In this document: positions 9,290 through 20,968 of the stretch, piece after piece
Position numbering within the stretch: the first letter of the stretch is position 1
Layout of the letters: every line of letters starts with the position of its first letter
Origin: Cellulomonas gelida
GTDB lineage: Bacteria; Actinomycetota; Actinomycetes; Actinomycetales; Cellulomonadaceae
DNA length: 64,000 bases
Assembly (NCBI RefSeq): GCF_006538725.1
Contig: NZ_BJLQ01000003.1
Coordinates: forward strand, 208,045-272,044
Direction: 5' to 3'
The notes under the pieces: model-generated
Told to the model about the DNA's origin: nothing
The model's database searches: none
The model's input: the letters and a program-made list of their open reading frames with translations, nothing else
Translations under genes and position numbers: made by a program

Positions 9290-11419
9290 GTGGTCGACGA
9301 CTCCCCGGCACCCTCCGACGCGCTCCTGCGGCTCGCCGCCGCGCACGGGGTCGTGCCCGACCACTGGGGGTTCCACGGTGACCTGCGGCGCGCCTCGTCG
9401 GCGACGCTGCGCGCGATCCTCGCGGCCCTGGGGGTCGACGCGAGCTCGCCCGAGCGGATCGACCTCGCGCTCGCGCACGTCGACGACATGCCGTGGCGGC
9501 GCGTCGTGCCGCCCACGACCGTGGTGCGCGCCGGGCGGGAGCAGCACGTGCCGGTTCACGTCACGCACGGCGACCCGGTGCACGTCTGGCTCGAGCTGGA
9601 CGCCGAGGCGGGCGGCGGTCGGCGCGACCTGGGGCAGGCGGACGTGTACGTCGAGCCCCGCACGGTCGACGGCCGGCAGGTCGGGCGCGCGACCTTCGTG
9701 ATCCCCGGCGACCTGCCGCTGGGCTGGCACTCGATCCACGCGACCGGACCGAGCGCGGCCGCGCGCGGCGTCGTCGTCGTGACGCCCGACCGGCTCGAGC
9801 TGCCCGCCGGGCTGCGCGACGGACGCGCCTGGGGCTACATGGCGCAGCTCTACTCGGTGCGGTCGCGGCGCTCGTGGGGCGTGGGCGACCTCGCGGACCT
9901 CGCGGACCTCGGCTGGCTCGCGGCGCGCGAGACCGGCGCCGACTTCCTGCTCATCAACCCGCTGCACGCGGCCGAGCCGGTCGCGCCGCTCACGCCCTCG
10001 CCGTACCTGCCGAGCACCCGACGGTTCGTCAACCCGATCTACGTGCGGCCCGAGGCGGTCCCCGAGGCCGCTTACCTCACCGCTGCCGACCGCGCGCTCG
10101 TCGAGTGGGCCGCCGAGTCCGTGCTCCCGCTCGACCTCGAGGCCGGCCCGATCGACCGCGACGCGGCGTGGACCGCCAAGCGCACCGCACTCGACGTGAT
10201 CTTCGCCCACCCGCGGTCGCAGCCGCGCGAGGCCCAGCTCGCCGCGTTCGTCGCGGAGCAGGGACCCGGGCTGCGGACGTTCGCGCTGTGGTGCGCGCTC
10301 GCGGAGAAGTACGGCAGCGAGACGATCCCGCCCGAGCTCGCGGACCCGGCGTCGCCGGCGGTGGCAGCCGAGGCGGAGGCGCTCGCGGACCGGGTGGACT
10401 TCCACGTCTGGCTGCAGTGGGTGGCCGACGAGCAGCTCGCGGCGGCGCAGCGGGCGGCCCGCGAGGGCGGCATGAGCATCGGGATCATGCACGACCTCGC
10501 CGTCGGCGTGCACCCCGCGGGTGCGGACGTCTGGTCGCTCGGCGACGTGCTCGCGCGCGGCGCGACCGTCGGTGCGCCTCCGGACATGTACAACCAGCAG
10601 GGCCAGGACTGGTCCCAGCCGCCGTGGCGGCCCGACGAGCTCGCGCGCGCGGGCTACGCGCCGTACCGCGACATGCTCCGCACCGTGCTGCGCCACGCGG
10701 GCGCGATCCGCATCGACCACGTGATCGGCCTGTTCCGGCTGTGGTGGATCCCCACCGGCGCCGCGCCGGGCGACGGAGCGTACGTCCGCTACGACCACGA
10801 GGCACTCGTCGGGATCCTCGCGCTCGAGGCGCGCCGTGCCGGCGCGATCGTGATCGGCGAGGACCTGGGCACGGTCGAGCCGTGGGTGCGCGACTACCTG
10901 TCCGAGCGGGGCATCCTCGGCACGTCCGTGCTCTGGTTCGAGAACGGTCCCGACGGCCAGCCGCTGCCCGCCGAGCACTACCGCCGGCTCGTCCTGGCCA
11001 CGGTCACGACGCACGACCTGCCGCCCTCGGCGGGGTACCTCGCGGGCGAGCACGTCGCGATCCGTGAGCGGCTGGGTCTGCTCACGGATCCCGTGGCGGT
11101 GGTCCGCGCGCAGGCCGAGGCCGAGCGTGACCGGATGCTCGCCGCGCTGCGCTCGCGCGGCCTGCTCGGGCCCGACCCGTCCGAGCGGGAGGTCGTCGAG
11201 GCGTTGCACCGCTACGTGATGGCGACCCCGTCGGTGCTCGTCGGCGTCGCGCTCGCCGACGCGGTCGGGGAGCGGCGCGCGCAGAACCAGCCCGGGACGG
11301 ACCAGGAGTACCCCAACTGGAAGGTGCCGCTCGCGGACTCGGTCGGGCAGGTCGTGCTCGTCGACGACCTGTTCGCCAACGCGCGCCTGCGCAGCCTCGC
11401 GGCGGTCCTCGACTCCTGA
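9290..11419 (+). CDS. malQ: 4-alpha-glucanotransferase (GH77)
   Basis: A 709-aa amylomaltase that moves alpha-1,4-glucan segments between maltodextrins in glycogen and maltose metabolism. GH77 catalytic positions are visible: nucleophile Asp476 (IRIDHVIGLFRLWW), acid/base Glu524 (VIGEDLGTVEPWV) and Asp576 (VTTHDLPPSAGY). The N-terminal ~150 residues are the extra domain typical of actinobacterial MalQ. Start GTG 9290 is chosen for family length; a CAGGAT box ends 6 nt before it, so transcription may start at or very near the first codon. The gene continues as an open frame upstream in arginine-rich shadow sequence, which is not coding. Confidence 0.93.
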   Translation: MVDDSPAPSDALLRLAAAHGVVPDHWGFHGDLRRASSATLRAILAALGVDASSPERIDLALAHVDDMPWRRVVPPTTVVRAGREQHVPVHVTHGDPVHVWLELDAEAGGGRRDLGQADVYVEPRTVDGRQVGRATFVIPGDLPLGWHSIHATGPSAAARGVVVVTPDRLELPAGLRDGRAWGYMAQLYSVRSRRSWGVGDLADLADLGWLAARETGADFLLINPLHAAEPVAPLTPSPYLPSTRRFVNPIYVRPEAVPEAAYLTAADRALVEWAAESVLPLDLEAGPIDRDAAWTAKRTALDVIFAHPRSQPREAQLAAFVAEQGPGLRTFALWCALAEKYGSETIPPELADPASPAVAAEAEALADRVDFHVWLQWVADEQLAAAQRAAREGGMSIGIMHDLAVGVHPAGADVWSLGDVLARGATVGAPPDMYNQQGQDWSQPPWRPDELARAGYAPYRDMLRTVLRHAGAIRIDHVIGLFRLWWIPTGAAPGDGAYVRYDHEALVGILALEARRAGAIVIGEDLGTVEPWVRDYLSERGILGTSVLWFENGPDGQPLPAEHYRRLVLATVTTHDLPPSAGYLAGEHVAIRERLGLLTDPVAVVRAQAEAERDRMLAALRSRGLLGPDPSEREVVEALHRYVMATPSVLVGVALADAVGERRAQNQPGTDQEYPNWKVPLADSVGQVVLVDDLFANARLRSLAAVLDS

Positions 11420-11524
11420 GGCTGGGTCGCCGGGCCCCCGCCCGACGATGGTCCTGCCGCTGTGCCGGGCCGGCCGGGCCCGAGCGTGCTGCTTCAGGCC
11501 CGGCCAGGCAGGGTCACCCTGCGG

Positions 11525-14116
<2,592 letters not shown>

Positions 14117-14328
14117 GGGTGCTCCTTCGCTCGGGGTGCAAGCTGCGCACGGCCCCGGTTCGGGCCGTGCGCCGATCATCCCACGCGTGCACGCGCGGAC
14201 CCGGCGCGGCGTCTCGCCCGGTGAGGCGGCGGGAATGCCCGCGGCACGTGCGCGATTGTGGCTGACGACCGGCGATCGCCGGCCGCGCCGCGTCTGCGCG
14301 CGATCGAGCTGCTGCGAACGGAGACCTT

Positions 14329-14934
14329 GTGAGCGTCACGCCCGTCGTCGACTTCTGGTTCGACCCCGCCTGCCCCTGGGCGTGGATGACGTCCCGCTGG
14401 ATCGACGAGGTCGCCGCCCAGCGCGACGTCGAGGTGCGCTGGCACGTCATGAGCCTCTCGGTGCTCAACGAGGGCCGCGACCTGCCCGAGAACTACCGGC
14501 GGCTCATGGACGAGTCCTGGGCGCCGGTGCGCGTGATCGTCGCGGCCGCGCGCGACCATGGCGACACCGTGATCAAGCCGCTGTACGACGCGATGGGCAC
14601 GCGCCGCCACCCGGGCGGTCGCAGCGACACCGCGGCGATCATCGCCGAGTCGCTCGAGGAGGTCGGGCTGCCCGCCGAGCTCGCCGCGGTCGGCGGGACC
14701 ACGGACGTCGACGACCTGCTGCGCGCGTCGCACGGTGAGGCGATCGCGCTCGTCGGCGACGAGGTGGGCACGCCCGTCGTCGCGATCGACGGCGTCGGCT
14801 ACTTCGGTCCCGTGGTGACGCCCGCGCCGACCGGTCAGGCCGCGCTCGACCTGTTCGACGGGCTCGTGCTCATGACGCGCGTGCCGGGCTTCTACGAGCT
14901 CAAGCGCACGCGGACCTCCGGCCCGATCCTCTGA
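14329..14934 (+). CDS. DsbA-fold disulphide/mycothiol-dependent nitroreductase-like protein (Rv2466c/FrnE family)
   Basis: A 201-aa thioredoxin-fold protein with the helical DsbA insertion. It has the family opening DFWFDPACPWAWMTSRWI, in which the active-site motif reads Cys-Pro-Trp-Ala, where mycobacterial Rv2466c has Cys-Pro-Trp-Cys. The cis-proline region is VGTPVVAIDG. Rv2466c is a mycothiol-dependent oxidoreductase that reduces nitro compounds under oxidative stress. With only the first Cys, a monothiol (mycothiol-relayed) mechanism is likely here. GTG start has GGAG 6 nt upstream. Single gene, followed by a strong hairpin terminator. Confidence 0.85.
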   Translation: MSVTPVVDFWFDPACPWAWMTSRWIDEVAAQRDVEVRWHVMSLSVLNEGRDLPENYRRLMDESWAPVRVIVAAARDHGDTVIKPLYDAMGTRRHPGGRSDTAAIIAESLEEVGLPAELAAVGGTTDVDDLLRASHGEAIALVGDEVGTPVVAIDGVGYFGPVVTPAPTGQAALDLFDGLVLMTRVPGFYELKRTRTSGPIL

Positions 14935-14941
14935 CGCGTCG

Positions 14942-14974
14942 GCTGGTCGGGGTGCGCCGAGCGCCCCGACCAGC
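14942..14974 (+). terminator. Rho-independent-type hairpin after the DsbA-fold gene
   Basis: GCTGGTCGGGG (14942-14952) pairs perfectly with CCCCGACCAGC (14964-14974) across an 11-nt loop, 8 nt after the stop codon. There is no U-run, as is usual in high-GC actinobacteria. Confidence 0.7.
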
Positions 14975-15095
14975 GCGACTGGCACGCCCCGTGCCGGTGG
15001 TGTGATGCTGTCCCGGCACGTCCCGCACCGGCGGGCCGTCGGCGCTGCGACGAACGCGCGCGGGCCACGTGCGCACACCACAGGAGGCACAGGCG

Positions 15096-15611
15096 ATGGC
15101 GACGCAGCGGACGATCCGGACGTGGATGGCCGTCGACGCCGTCCTCGTGGTCGTGCTGCTCGTGCTCGTCGTCGGCCGCCTCGCGGGCGGTTCCGGCACC
15201 GACGACCAGGCCGGCCCCTCCGCGTCGCCCACCGTCCAGGTGCAGGGCCCGACCGCGCCCTCGACCGAGCCGGTGAGCTTCCGGCTGCCGAGCGGAAACA
15301 TCGCGTGCACGCTCGCCCCGGGCGGCGTGACCTGCACGATCGCGAGCTTCACCTACAGGCCCCCGGCCGTCGCCGGGTGCGACGGCGACACCGGGCACGT
15401 GCTCGTGCTCAACGCCGACGGGTTCGCGTTCGACTGCGTCAACGGCCCGGCCCCCGCGGTGGCGGGCGACGACGTGCCCGTCCTCGAGTACGGCTCTCAG
15501 GTCACCTCGGGCGCCTACACCTGCTCGAGCGCGACCAACGGCGTGACGTGCACCGACGACCAGGGCGTCGGCTTCGTCCTCGCGCGTGCCTCCTGGCGAG
15601 AGCTGCCCTGA
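15096..15611 (+). CDS. Membrane-anchored secreted protein of unknown function
   Basis: A 171-aa protein with one N-terminal membrane segment (VDAVLVVVLLVLVVGRLAGG), a Ser/Thr/Pro-rich linker, and a folded extracellular domain starting VSFRLPSGNIACTL. That domain has six or more cysteines in pairs (IAC...VTC, AGC...FDC, YTC...VTC), suggesting disulphides outside the cell. The SGNIxC opening is shared by small actinobacterial secreted proteins of unknown role. ATG 15096 has GGAGG upstream. It ends inside a bidirectional hairpin shared with the convergent M13 peptidase gene. Confidence 0.75.
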   Translation: MATQRTIRTWMAVDAVLVVVLLVLVVGRLAGGSGTDDQAGPSASPTVQVQGPTAPSTEPVSFRLPSGNIACTLAPGGVTCTIASFTYRPPAVAGCDGDTGHVLVLNADGFAFDCVNGPAPAVAGDDVPVLEYGSQVTSGAYTCSSATNGVTCTDDQGVGFVLARASWRELP

Positions 15612-15630
15612 CCCGAGGGCCGGGCAGCTC
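15600..15630. terminator. Bidirectional terminator between convergent genes
   Basis: GAGCTGCCC (15600-15608) and GGGCAGCTC (15622-15630) form a perfect 9-bp stem. The stem starts within the last codons of the + strand gene and lies 15 bp from the stop of the - strand gene, so it can serve both. Confidence 0.65.
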
Positions 15631-15644
15631 CCGCCGGCGACACC

Positions 15645-17660
15645 TCACCAGATGCGCACGCGCTCCTGCGGCGCCAGGTACAGGGCGTCGCCCGGCTGGA
15701 CGTCGAACGCCGCGTAGTACTCGTCGACGTTGCGTACCACCCCGTTGCAGCGGAACTCGTCGGGCGCGTGCGGGTCGGTCGCGAGGCGGCGGATGACCTC
15801 CTCGTCGCGGCCCTTGGTGCGCCACGCCTGGGCCCAGCCCAGGAAGAACCGCTGCACGCCCGTGAGCCCGTCGATGACGGGGGCCTCCTCGAGCGGGCGT
15901 CCCAGCGCGATCCGGTAGGCCTTGAGCGCGATGGACAGCCCGCCCAGGTCGCCGATGTTCTCGCCGATCGTCAGCGCGCCGTTCACGTGGTGCGACCCGC
16001 CGAGCTGCGTGGGGGAGAACGCGTCGTACTGCGCGATCAGCGCGCTCGTGCGGCGCTCGAACTCCGCGCGGTCGTCGGCGGTCCACCAGTCCTCGAGGCG
16101 GCCCGTCCCGTCGTACTTGCTGCCCTGGTCGTCGAACCCGTGCCCGATCTCGTGCCCGATCACGGCGCCGATCGCCCCGAAGTTCACCGCGTCGTCGGCG
16201 TCGGCGTCGAAGAACGGCGGCTGCAGGATCGCCGCGGGGAAGACGATCTCGTTCATGCCCGGGTTGTAGTAGGCGTTGACCGTCTGCGGGGTCATGAACC
16301 ACTCGTCGCGGTCGATCGGCTTGCCGATCTTCGCGAGCTCGCGATCGAGCTCGAACGCGTTCGCGCGGCGCACGTTCCCGACGAGGTCACCGGCCGCGAC
16401 CTGCAGCGCCGAGTAGTCGCGCCACTTCGCCGGGTAGCCGATCTTCGGCGTGAACGCGTCGAGCTTGGCGAGCGCCTTGGCGCGCGTGTCCGGACCCATC
16501 CAGTCGAGCGCGGTGATCGACTCGCGGTACGCCTCGACGAGGTGCGCGACGAGCTCGTCCATGCGCTCCTTGTGCGACGGCGGGAAGTGCCGCGCGACGT
16601 ACACCTCGCCGACGGCCTCGCCGAGCACGCCCTGCACGAGCGAGACGCCCCGCTTCCAGCGGTCGCGCAGCTCCTGGGCGCCCGTGAGCGTGCGGCCGTA
16701 GAAGTCGAAGTTGGCCTCGACGATCTCCTGCGTCAGGTACGGCGCGCGGTCGCTGATCACGTGGTACGAGAGCCACGCCTGCCAGTCCTCGAGCGGCGCG
16801 TCGGTCCACAGCTGCGCGAAGCCACGCGCGAAGTCGGGCTCACGCACGACGAGCTGCTCGAGCGCGCCCTGCGGCGCCCCGAGCGCCTGTGCCCACACGG
16901 GCCAGTCGAAGCCCGGCGCGCTGGTGGTGAGGTCCGCGAGCGTCGTCGGGTTGTAGGTCAGGTCCGCGTCGCGGTCCTTGACGACGTCCCAGTGGTGGGC
17001 CGCGAGCTTCGTCTCGAGGCCGACGACGCGCGCGGCGAGCTCGTCCGCGTGCTGCGCGTCGGTCGCGACGCCGCCGAGCCGCAGCATGCGCGCGACGTGC
17101 GGGGCATAGGCCGCCAGCACCGCGGCGTACTGCTCGTCGCGGTAGTACGCCTCGTCCGGCAGGCCCAGGCCGCCCTGGTTGAGGTAGACGACGTACCGCT
17201 CGGGGTCGTCGGCGTCGTTGTCGACCCACATGCCCACCGCGCCGCCCGCACCCGTGCGCTGCAGCGCGCCGAGGACGCCCGTGAGCTCGGCCTGCGAGGT
17301 GGCGCCGGCGACGAGCGCGAGGTCTGCGCGCAGCGGGTCGGTCCCCGCAGCCTCGATCGCGTCGGTGTCCATGAAGCTTGCGAACACCGCGCCGATCTTG
17401 GCGCCGACGCTCGCGGTGCCGGGCTCACCCGCCGACTGCTCCTGCGCGGACTGCTCGGCGTCCTGCGCGCCGAGGTCGGCGATGATGTCGCGGACGTGCT
17501 CCTCGGCCGCGTCGTGCAGCGCGCGGAAGGTGCCGTCCATCGCGCGGTCGGCCGGGATGACGTGCTGGGCGGCCCACCGCCCGTTCACGTGCCGGTACAG
17601 GTCGTCCTGGGGGCGGACGGTCGGGTCGAGGTCGGTCAGGTCGAGGCCGCTTCGCGTCAT
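15645..17660 (-). CDS. M13 family zinc metallopeptidase (PepO/neprilysin-like)
   Basis: A 671-aa oligopeptidase. The zinc motif HEIGH has His503, Glu504 and His507; the third ligand is Glu567 in TIGENIGDLGGL. The family Asn-Ala-Tyr-Tyr substrate strand is present (TVNAYYNPGMNEIVFPA), and the C-terminus RVRIW is the usual M13 ending with Trp. No signal peptide or membrane anchor is visible, so it is probably cytoplasmic, unlike mammalian neprilysin. ATG 17660 is the natural start (MTRSGLDLTDLDPTVRPQDD). It diverges from rpiB with a 57-bp gap. Confidence 0.94.
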   Translation of the reverse strand: MTRSGLDLTDLDPTVRPQDDLYRHVNGRWAAQHVIPADRAMDGTFRALHDAAEEHVRDIIADLGAQDAEQSAQEQSAGEPGTASVGAKIGAVFASFMDTDAIEAAGTDPLRADLALVAGATSQAELTGVLGALQRTGAGGAVGMWVDNDADDPERYVVYLNQGGLGLPDEAYYRDEQYAAVLAAYAPHVARMLRLGGVATDAQHADELAARVVGLETKLAAHHWDVVKDRDADLTYNPTTLADLTTSAPGFDWPVWAQALGAPQGALEQLVVREPDFARGFAQLWTDAPLEDWQAWLSYHVISDRAPYLTQEIVEANFDFYGRTLTGAQELRDRWKRGVSLVQGVLGEAVGEVYVARHFPPSHKERMDELVAHLVEAYRESITALDWMGPDTRAKALAKLDAFTPKIGYPAKWRDYSALQVAAGDLVGNVRRANAFELDRELAKIGKPIDRDEWFMTPQTVNAYYNPGMNEIVFPAAILQPPFFDADADDAVNFGAIGAVIGHEIGHGFDDQGSKYDGTGRLEDWWTADDRAEFERRTSALIAQYDAFSPTQLGGSHHVNGALTIGENIGDLGGLSIALKAYRIALGRPLEEAPVIDGLTGVQRFFLGWAQAWRTKGRDEEVIRRLATDPHAPDEFRCNGVVRNVDEYYAAFDVQPGDALYLAPQERVRIW

Positions 17661-17717
17661 GTCGACAGCCTACGGACGACGGCGGGTGCACCCGCGCAGG
17701 TGCGGCAGGATGAGGCC

Positions 17718-18164
17718 ATGCGTATCCACATCGGTTCCGACCACGCCGGTTTCGAGCTCAAGGTCGCGCTCGTCGAGCACCTGCAGGCCGCAGGGCACGA
17801 CGTCGTGGACCACGGCGCGCACGAGTACGACGCCCAGGACGACTACCCGCCGTTCTGCTTCGCCGCGGGCGAGGCCGTCGTCGCGGAGCCCGGCTCGCTC
17901 GGCGTCGTGCTCGGCGGCTCGGGCAACGGCGAGCAGATCGCCGCGAACAAGGTCGTCGGCGTGCGCGCCGCGCTCGCGTGGAACCAGGCCACCGCGACCC
18001 TCGCGCGCCAGCACAACGACGCGAACGTGATCGCGATCGGCGCTCGCCAGCACTCGGTCGACGAGGCGCTCGAGCTGGTCGACGCGTTCCTCGCCGAGCC
18101 GTTCAGCGGCGACCCCCGGCACCAGCGCCGCATCGACCTCCTCGCGGAGTACGAGGCGCGCTGA
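17718..18164 (+). CDS. rpiB: Ribose-5-phosphate isomerase B
   Basis: A 148-aa RpiB/LacAB family isomerase of the pentose phosphate pathway, interconverting ribose-5-phosphate and ribulose-5-phosphate. It is the mycobacterial subtype: the active-site loop reads GGSGNGEQIAANKV, with Ser in place of the E. coli catalytic Cys and with Glu in the loop as the candidate base. The N-terminus MRIHIGSDHAGFELK is canonical. A CAGGAT box lies 6 nt before the ATG. It is convergent with the Eis-like gene; a run of nine G residues sits just after its stop. Confidence 0.93.
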   Translation: MRIHIGSDHAGFELKVALVEHLQAAGHDVVDHGAHEYDAQDDYPPFCFAAGEAVVAEPGSLGVVLGGSGNGEQIAANKVVGVRAALAWNQATATLARQHNDANVIAIGARQHSVDEALELVDAFLAEPFSGDPRHQRRIDLLAEYEAR

Positions 18165-18181
18165 CGCCGGGGGGGGGCGGC

Positions 18182-18200
18182 CCGGACCCTCAGCGTCCGG
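18182..18200. terminator. Weak hairpin between convergent rpiB and eis-like genes
   Basis: CCGGAC (18182-18187) and GTCCGG (18195-18200) form a 6-bp stem with a 7-nt loop in the 42-bp space between the two stop codons. It is a plausible shared terminator but short. Confidence 0.4.
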
Positions 18201-18206
18201 CGGGCC

Positions 18207-19472
18207 TCAGAACACCCAGCTGCAGACGGGGGCGAGCGGCCAGCCGAAGGCCGCCGCCGCCGGCAGCAGGGTGCCCGGGGTCACCTCGGTGACCAGGCCC
18301 GCGCTCGCGAGCGCGGCGAGCGAACGCCCGCCGAGGTACGCGGCACCGAGCTCACGCACGTCGAGCCGCAGGTCCGGCTCGTCGTCGGTCGTGGCCACCT
18401 CGGCGGGGTAGCCGTCGGCGCCCGCCTCACCGGTCGTGAGCCGCCAGCGGCCCGCGTTGGCAGGAAGGCGCGCGTCGGTGACCTCGAGGACGAGGTCGAC
18501 CGGCGCGCTGTACCGACGCGCGGTGAGCGCGGCGGGCAGGTCGAGCAAGCGGACCCAGATGTTGTCCGCGATGCGCGGGACGGCACCCCGGGGATCCACG
18601 AGCAGCCCGAGCAGCGGGTCGTCGGCGGGGAGCATGCCGCTGGAGACCTCGGCCGTGAGGTCGAGGTCCAGCACGAACGACCACAGGCGGTGCGCGGCGG
18701 CCGCGTCGGTCGCGACGGCCTCCCGGATCAGCACCGGGTAGCGCGGCCCGGGGTCGGCCCACGTCTCCTTGCGGCGCAGCAGCGCGTAGGCGCGCGGATC
18801 GCCCGCCTCGTCGTGCACCGTGACGATGCGCAGCGGCTCGCCGCCGTCGCGCCACGCGGGCGGGTCCACGACGCGACCGCGGCGCATCGCGTCGGTCGGG
18901 CGCGTGACCCAGCCCGGCCGCCCGGCGCCTGCCGCGACGTGCACGGCGTGCACGAGGTCGGTGTGCTTGTCGGGGTCGGCCGAGTCGAAGCGCACGGTCA
19001 GCGACTCGCTGCCCGGCACGTCGCGCAGCTTCGCGCCGCGCGGGATCTTGACCCGCACGTCGTGGGCGGCCGCGCCGTAGCCGAACCGCCCGTAGATGGC
19101 CATCTCCGCGGCGAACAGCGCCGAGACGGGCTCGCCGCGCTCGAGCGAGCGGGCGAAGTGGAAGTCGATCATGGCGGACAGCAGCCCGCGCCGGCGCTCG
19201 TCGGGTCGCACGCCGACCCACGTCAGGCCGGAGCAGGCGACCTCGCCGCCGGGGACGGGCAGGTCGAAGTCGTAGGACGCGTGCACGGCCGCCAACGTGC
19301 CGTCGGGGCGCTCGACCGCGGCGGTGCGGTCCCAGGGGAGCTGGTCGGGGACGATCTCGCTCGTCTTCTCGTCGGGCTCGAAGGCGAACGCGAGGTGGTC
19401 GACGGCGACGAACTCCCGCTTGCGGTCGTGCGGGACGGCGACGGTGCGGTATCCGGGCGGCAGAGGCGTCAT
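18207..19472 (-). CDS. Eis-family GNAT N-acetyltransferase
   Basis: A 421-aa protein with the Eis three-part plan: an N-terminal GNAT domain with the acetyl-CoA loop (TWVGVRPDERRRGLLSAM), a second degenerate GNAT domain, and a C-terminal SCP2-like domain. The protein ends PVCSWVF; in Eis the terminal Phe carboxylate acts in catalysis. Mycobacterial Eis acetylates aminoglycosides and host proteins at several amines, but the substrate here is unknown. ATG 19472 gives a length close to Eis (408 aa); no clear ribosome site is visible. Confidence 0.85.
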   Translation of the reverse strand: MTPLPPGYRTVAVPHDRKREFVAVDHLAFAFEPDEKTSEIVPDQLPWDRTAAVERPDGTLAAVHASYDFDLPVPGGEVACSGLTWVGVRPDERRRGLLSAMIDFHFARSLERGEPVSALFAAEMAIYGRFGYGAAAHDVRVKIPRGAKLRDVPGSESLTVRFDSADPDKHTDLVHAVHVAAGAGRPGWVTRPTDAMRRGRVVDPPAWRDGGEPLRIVTVHDEAGDPRAYALLRRKETWADPGPRYPVLIREAVATDAAAAHRLWSFVLDLDLTAEVSSGMLPADDPLLGLLVDPRGAVPRIADNIWVRLLDLPAALTARRYSAPVDLVLEVTDARLPANAGRWRLTTGEAGADGYPAEVATTDDEPDLRLDVRELGAAYLGGRSLAALASAGLVTEVTPGTLLPAAAAFGWPLAPVCSWVF

Positions 19473-19512
19473 GGAGACATCGTGGCCCGGCCGGGGGGCT
19501 GTCGGCACGTCC

Positions 19513-19860
19513 TTATCGAGCGGCGTCCGCGGTGTCGTCGGGGAACCAGATCGCACGCCGCAGCGCGACGCGTGAGCCGTCCGCGACCAGGGACGTCCCC
19601 TCGGCGCGCAGCTCGACGAGCGCGCGCTGCAGGTGCCGTGCCGGCGGTGCGCCGGAGGCGTTGACCACGCGCCACCACGGCACGCCGCCGCCGGCGCGTG
19701 CCATCACCTGGCCGACCTGACGCGGCCCGCCGCGCGCGGGCTCACCCGCGGCGACGAACCGCTCGGCCACGACCTCGGCCACCGTGCCGTACGTCATCGC
19801 GCGGCCGGCGGGGATGGTCGCGACGAGGTCGAGCACGGCCTCCAGGTACGCGTCGTCCAC
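19513..19860 (-). CDS. Alkyltransferase-like protein (ATL, MGMT family)
   Basis: A 115-aa protein with only the DNA-binding/active-site domain of O6-alkylguanine alkyltransferase. The catalytic PCHR motif is replaced by PWWRVVNASG, so the acceptor Cys is a Trp and alkyl transfer is impossible. Such ATLs bind O6-alkylguanine and hand the lesion to nucleotide excision repair. Start ATG 19860 gives MDDAYLEAVLDLVATIPAGR, matching family N-termini. It lies between the Eis-like and F420-type oxidoreductase genes, all on the same strand. Confidence 0.88.
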   Translation of the reverse strand: MDDAYLEAVLDLVATIPAGRAMTYGTVAEVVAERFVAAGEPARGGPRQVGQVMARAGGGVPWWRVVNASGAPPARHLQRALVELRAEGTSLVADGSRVALRRAIWFPDDTADAAR

Positions 19861-19905
19861 GGCGTCGAGTGTGCCGGACGCGCCGGCCTGTCCGCGTGCG
19901 GCGCG

Positions 19906-20943
19906 TCAGTCGCCCTGCAGGACGGCGGCGACGGCCGGCAGCGTGCGCGGGTCGCCCTGGACGACGAGCGTCGTGATCGCGGTCGAGCGCCACGCGGGGA
20001 GCTGGGCGCGCACGTCGTCGGGCGTGCCGACGAGCGCGACGTCCCGGACGAGATCGACGGGCACGGCCGCGGCTGCCCGCGCCTTGTCGCCGGCGAGGTA
20101 GTGCGCCTGGATCTCGTCGCACACCTGCGCGTACCCGAGCCGGTCCAGCACGTTGCGGTGGAAGTTGGCGCCCTTGGCGCCCATCCCGCCCGCGTACAGC
20201 GCGACGAACGGGCGGATCTGCTCGGCCGCGGCCTCGACGCTCTCGCCGAGCACCACCGGCACGGGCGCGACGACCTCGAAGCCCGCGGGGTCGCGGTCGT
20301 CGGACCGTGCAGCGAAGCCGTCGGCCAGCAGCGCGCGGTACTCGGCGTCCATGCGCGGCGAGTAGAACATCGGCAGCCAGCCGTCCGCGATCTCCGCCGC
20401 GAGAGCGACGTTCTTGGGCCCCTCGGCGGCCAGGTGGATGGGCAGGTCCGCACGTAGCGGGTGCACGGTGGGCTTGAGGGCCTTGCCGAGGCCCATGCCC
20501 TCGTCGGACGGCAGCGGGAGGCGGTAGAACGCGCCGTCGTACGCCACCGGGGCCTCGCGCGCGAGGACCTGGCGGACGACGGCGACGAACTCGCGCGTGC
20601 GGGCCAGCGGGCGCGGGTACGGCTGGCCGTACCAGCCCTCGACCACCTGCGGCCCGGACGCGCCGAGCCCGAGCACGAACCGGCCGCCCGACAGGTGGTC
20701 GAGCGTGAGCGCGGCCATCGCCGTGGCGGTCGGTGTGCGGGCCGAGATCTGCGCGATCGCGGTGCCGAGCCGCACGCTCGTCGTGCGCGACCCCCACCAC
20801 GCGAGCGGCGTGAACGCGTCCGAGCCGTACGCCTCGGACGTCCACACGGAGTCGAAGCCGAGGCGCTCGGCGGCGATCACGGTCTCGAGCGCGCCGGGCG
20901 GCGGGCCCGCGGACCAGTACCCCAGCGAGTAGCCCAGTCGCAT
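19906..20943 (-). CDS. LLM-class F420-dependent oxidoreductase
   Basis: A 345-aa TIM-barrel oxidoreductase of the luciferase-like family. It begins MRLGYSLGYWSAGPP and has the conserved WTSEAYGSDAFTPLAWWG, GTAIAQISARTPTATAM and RFVLGLGASGPQVVEGW blocks seen in F420-dependent mycobacterial members. The second barrel half carries IHLAAEGPKNVALAAEIADG. It likely uses reduced F420 for hydride transfer to an unknown substrate. The CofE gene at 57102 supports F420 use in this organism. Confidence 0.87.
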   Translation of the reverse strand: MRLGYSLGYWSAGPPPGALETVIAAERLGFDSVWTSEAYGSDAFTPLAWWGSRTTSVRLGTAIAQISARTPTATAMAALTLDHLSGGRFVLGLGASGPQVVEGWYGQPYPRPLARTREFVAVVRQVLAREAPVAYDGAFYRLPLPSDEGMGLGKALKPTVHPLRADLPIHLAAEGPKNVALAAEIADGWLPMFYSPRMDAEYRALLADGFAARSDDRDPAGFEVVAPVPVVLGESVEAAAEQIRPFVALYAGGMGAKGANFHRNVLDRLGYAQVCDEIQAHYLAGDKARAAAAVPVDLVRDVALVGTPDDVRAQLPAWRSTAITTLVVQGDPRTLPAVAAVLQGD

Positions 20944-20968
20944 CCCGGCCTCCAGTGACGTCGTCGTC

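Noticed and set aside
18165..18180. Run of nine G residues after rpiB
   Set aside because: It is intergenic, with no reading frame to switch, so phase variation is not supported; probably neutral or a sequencing weak point.
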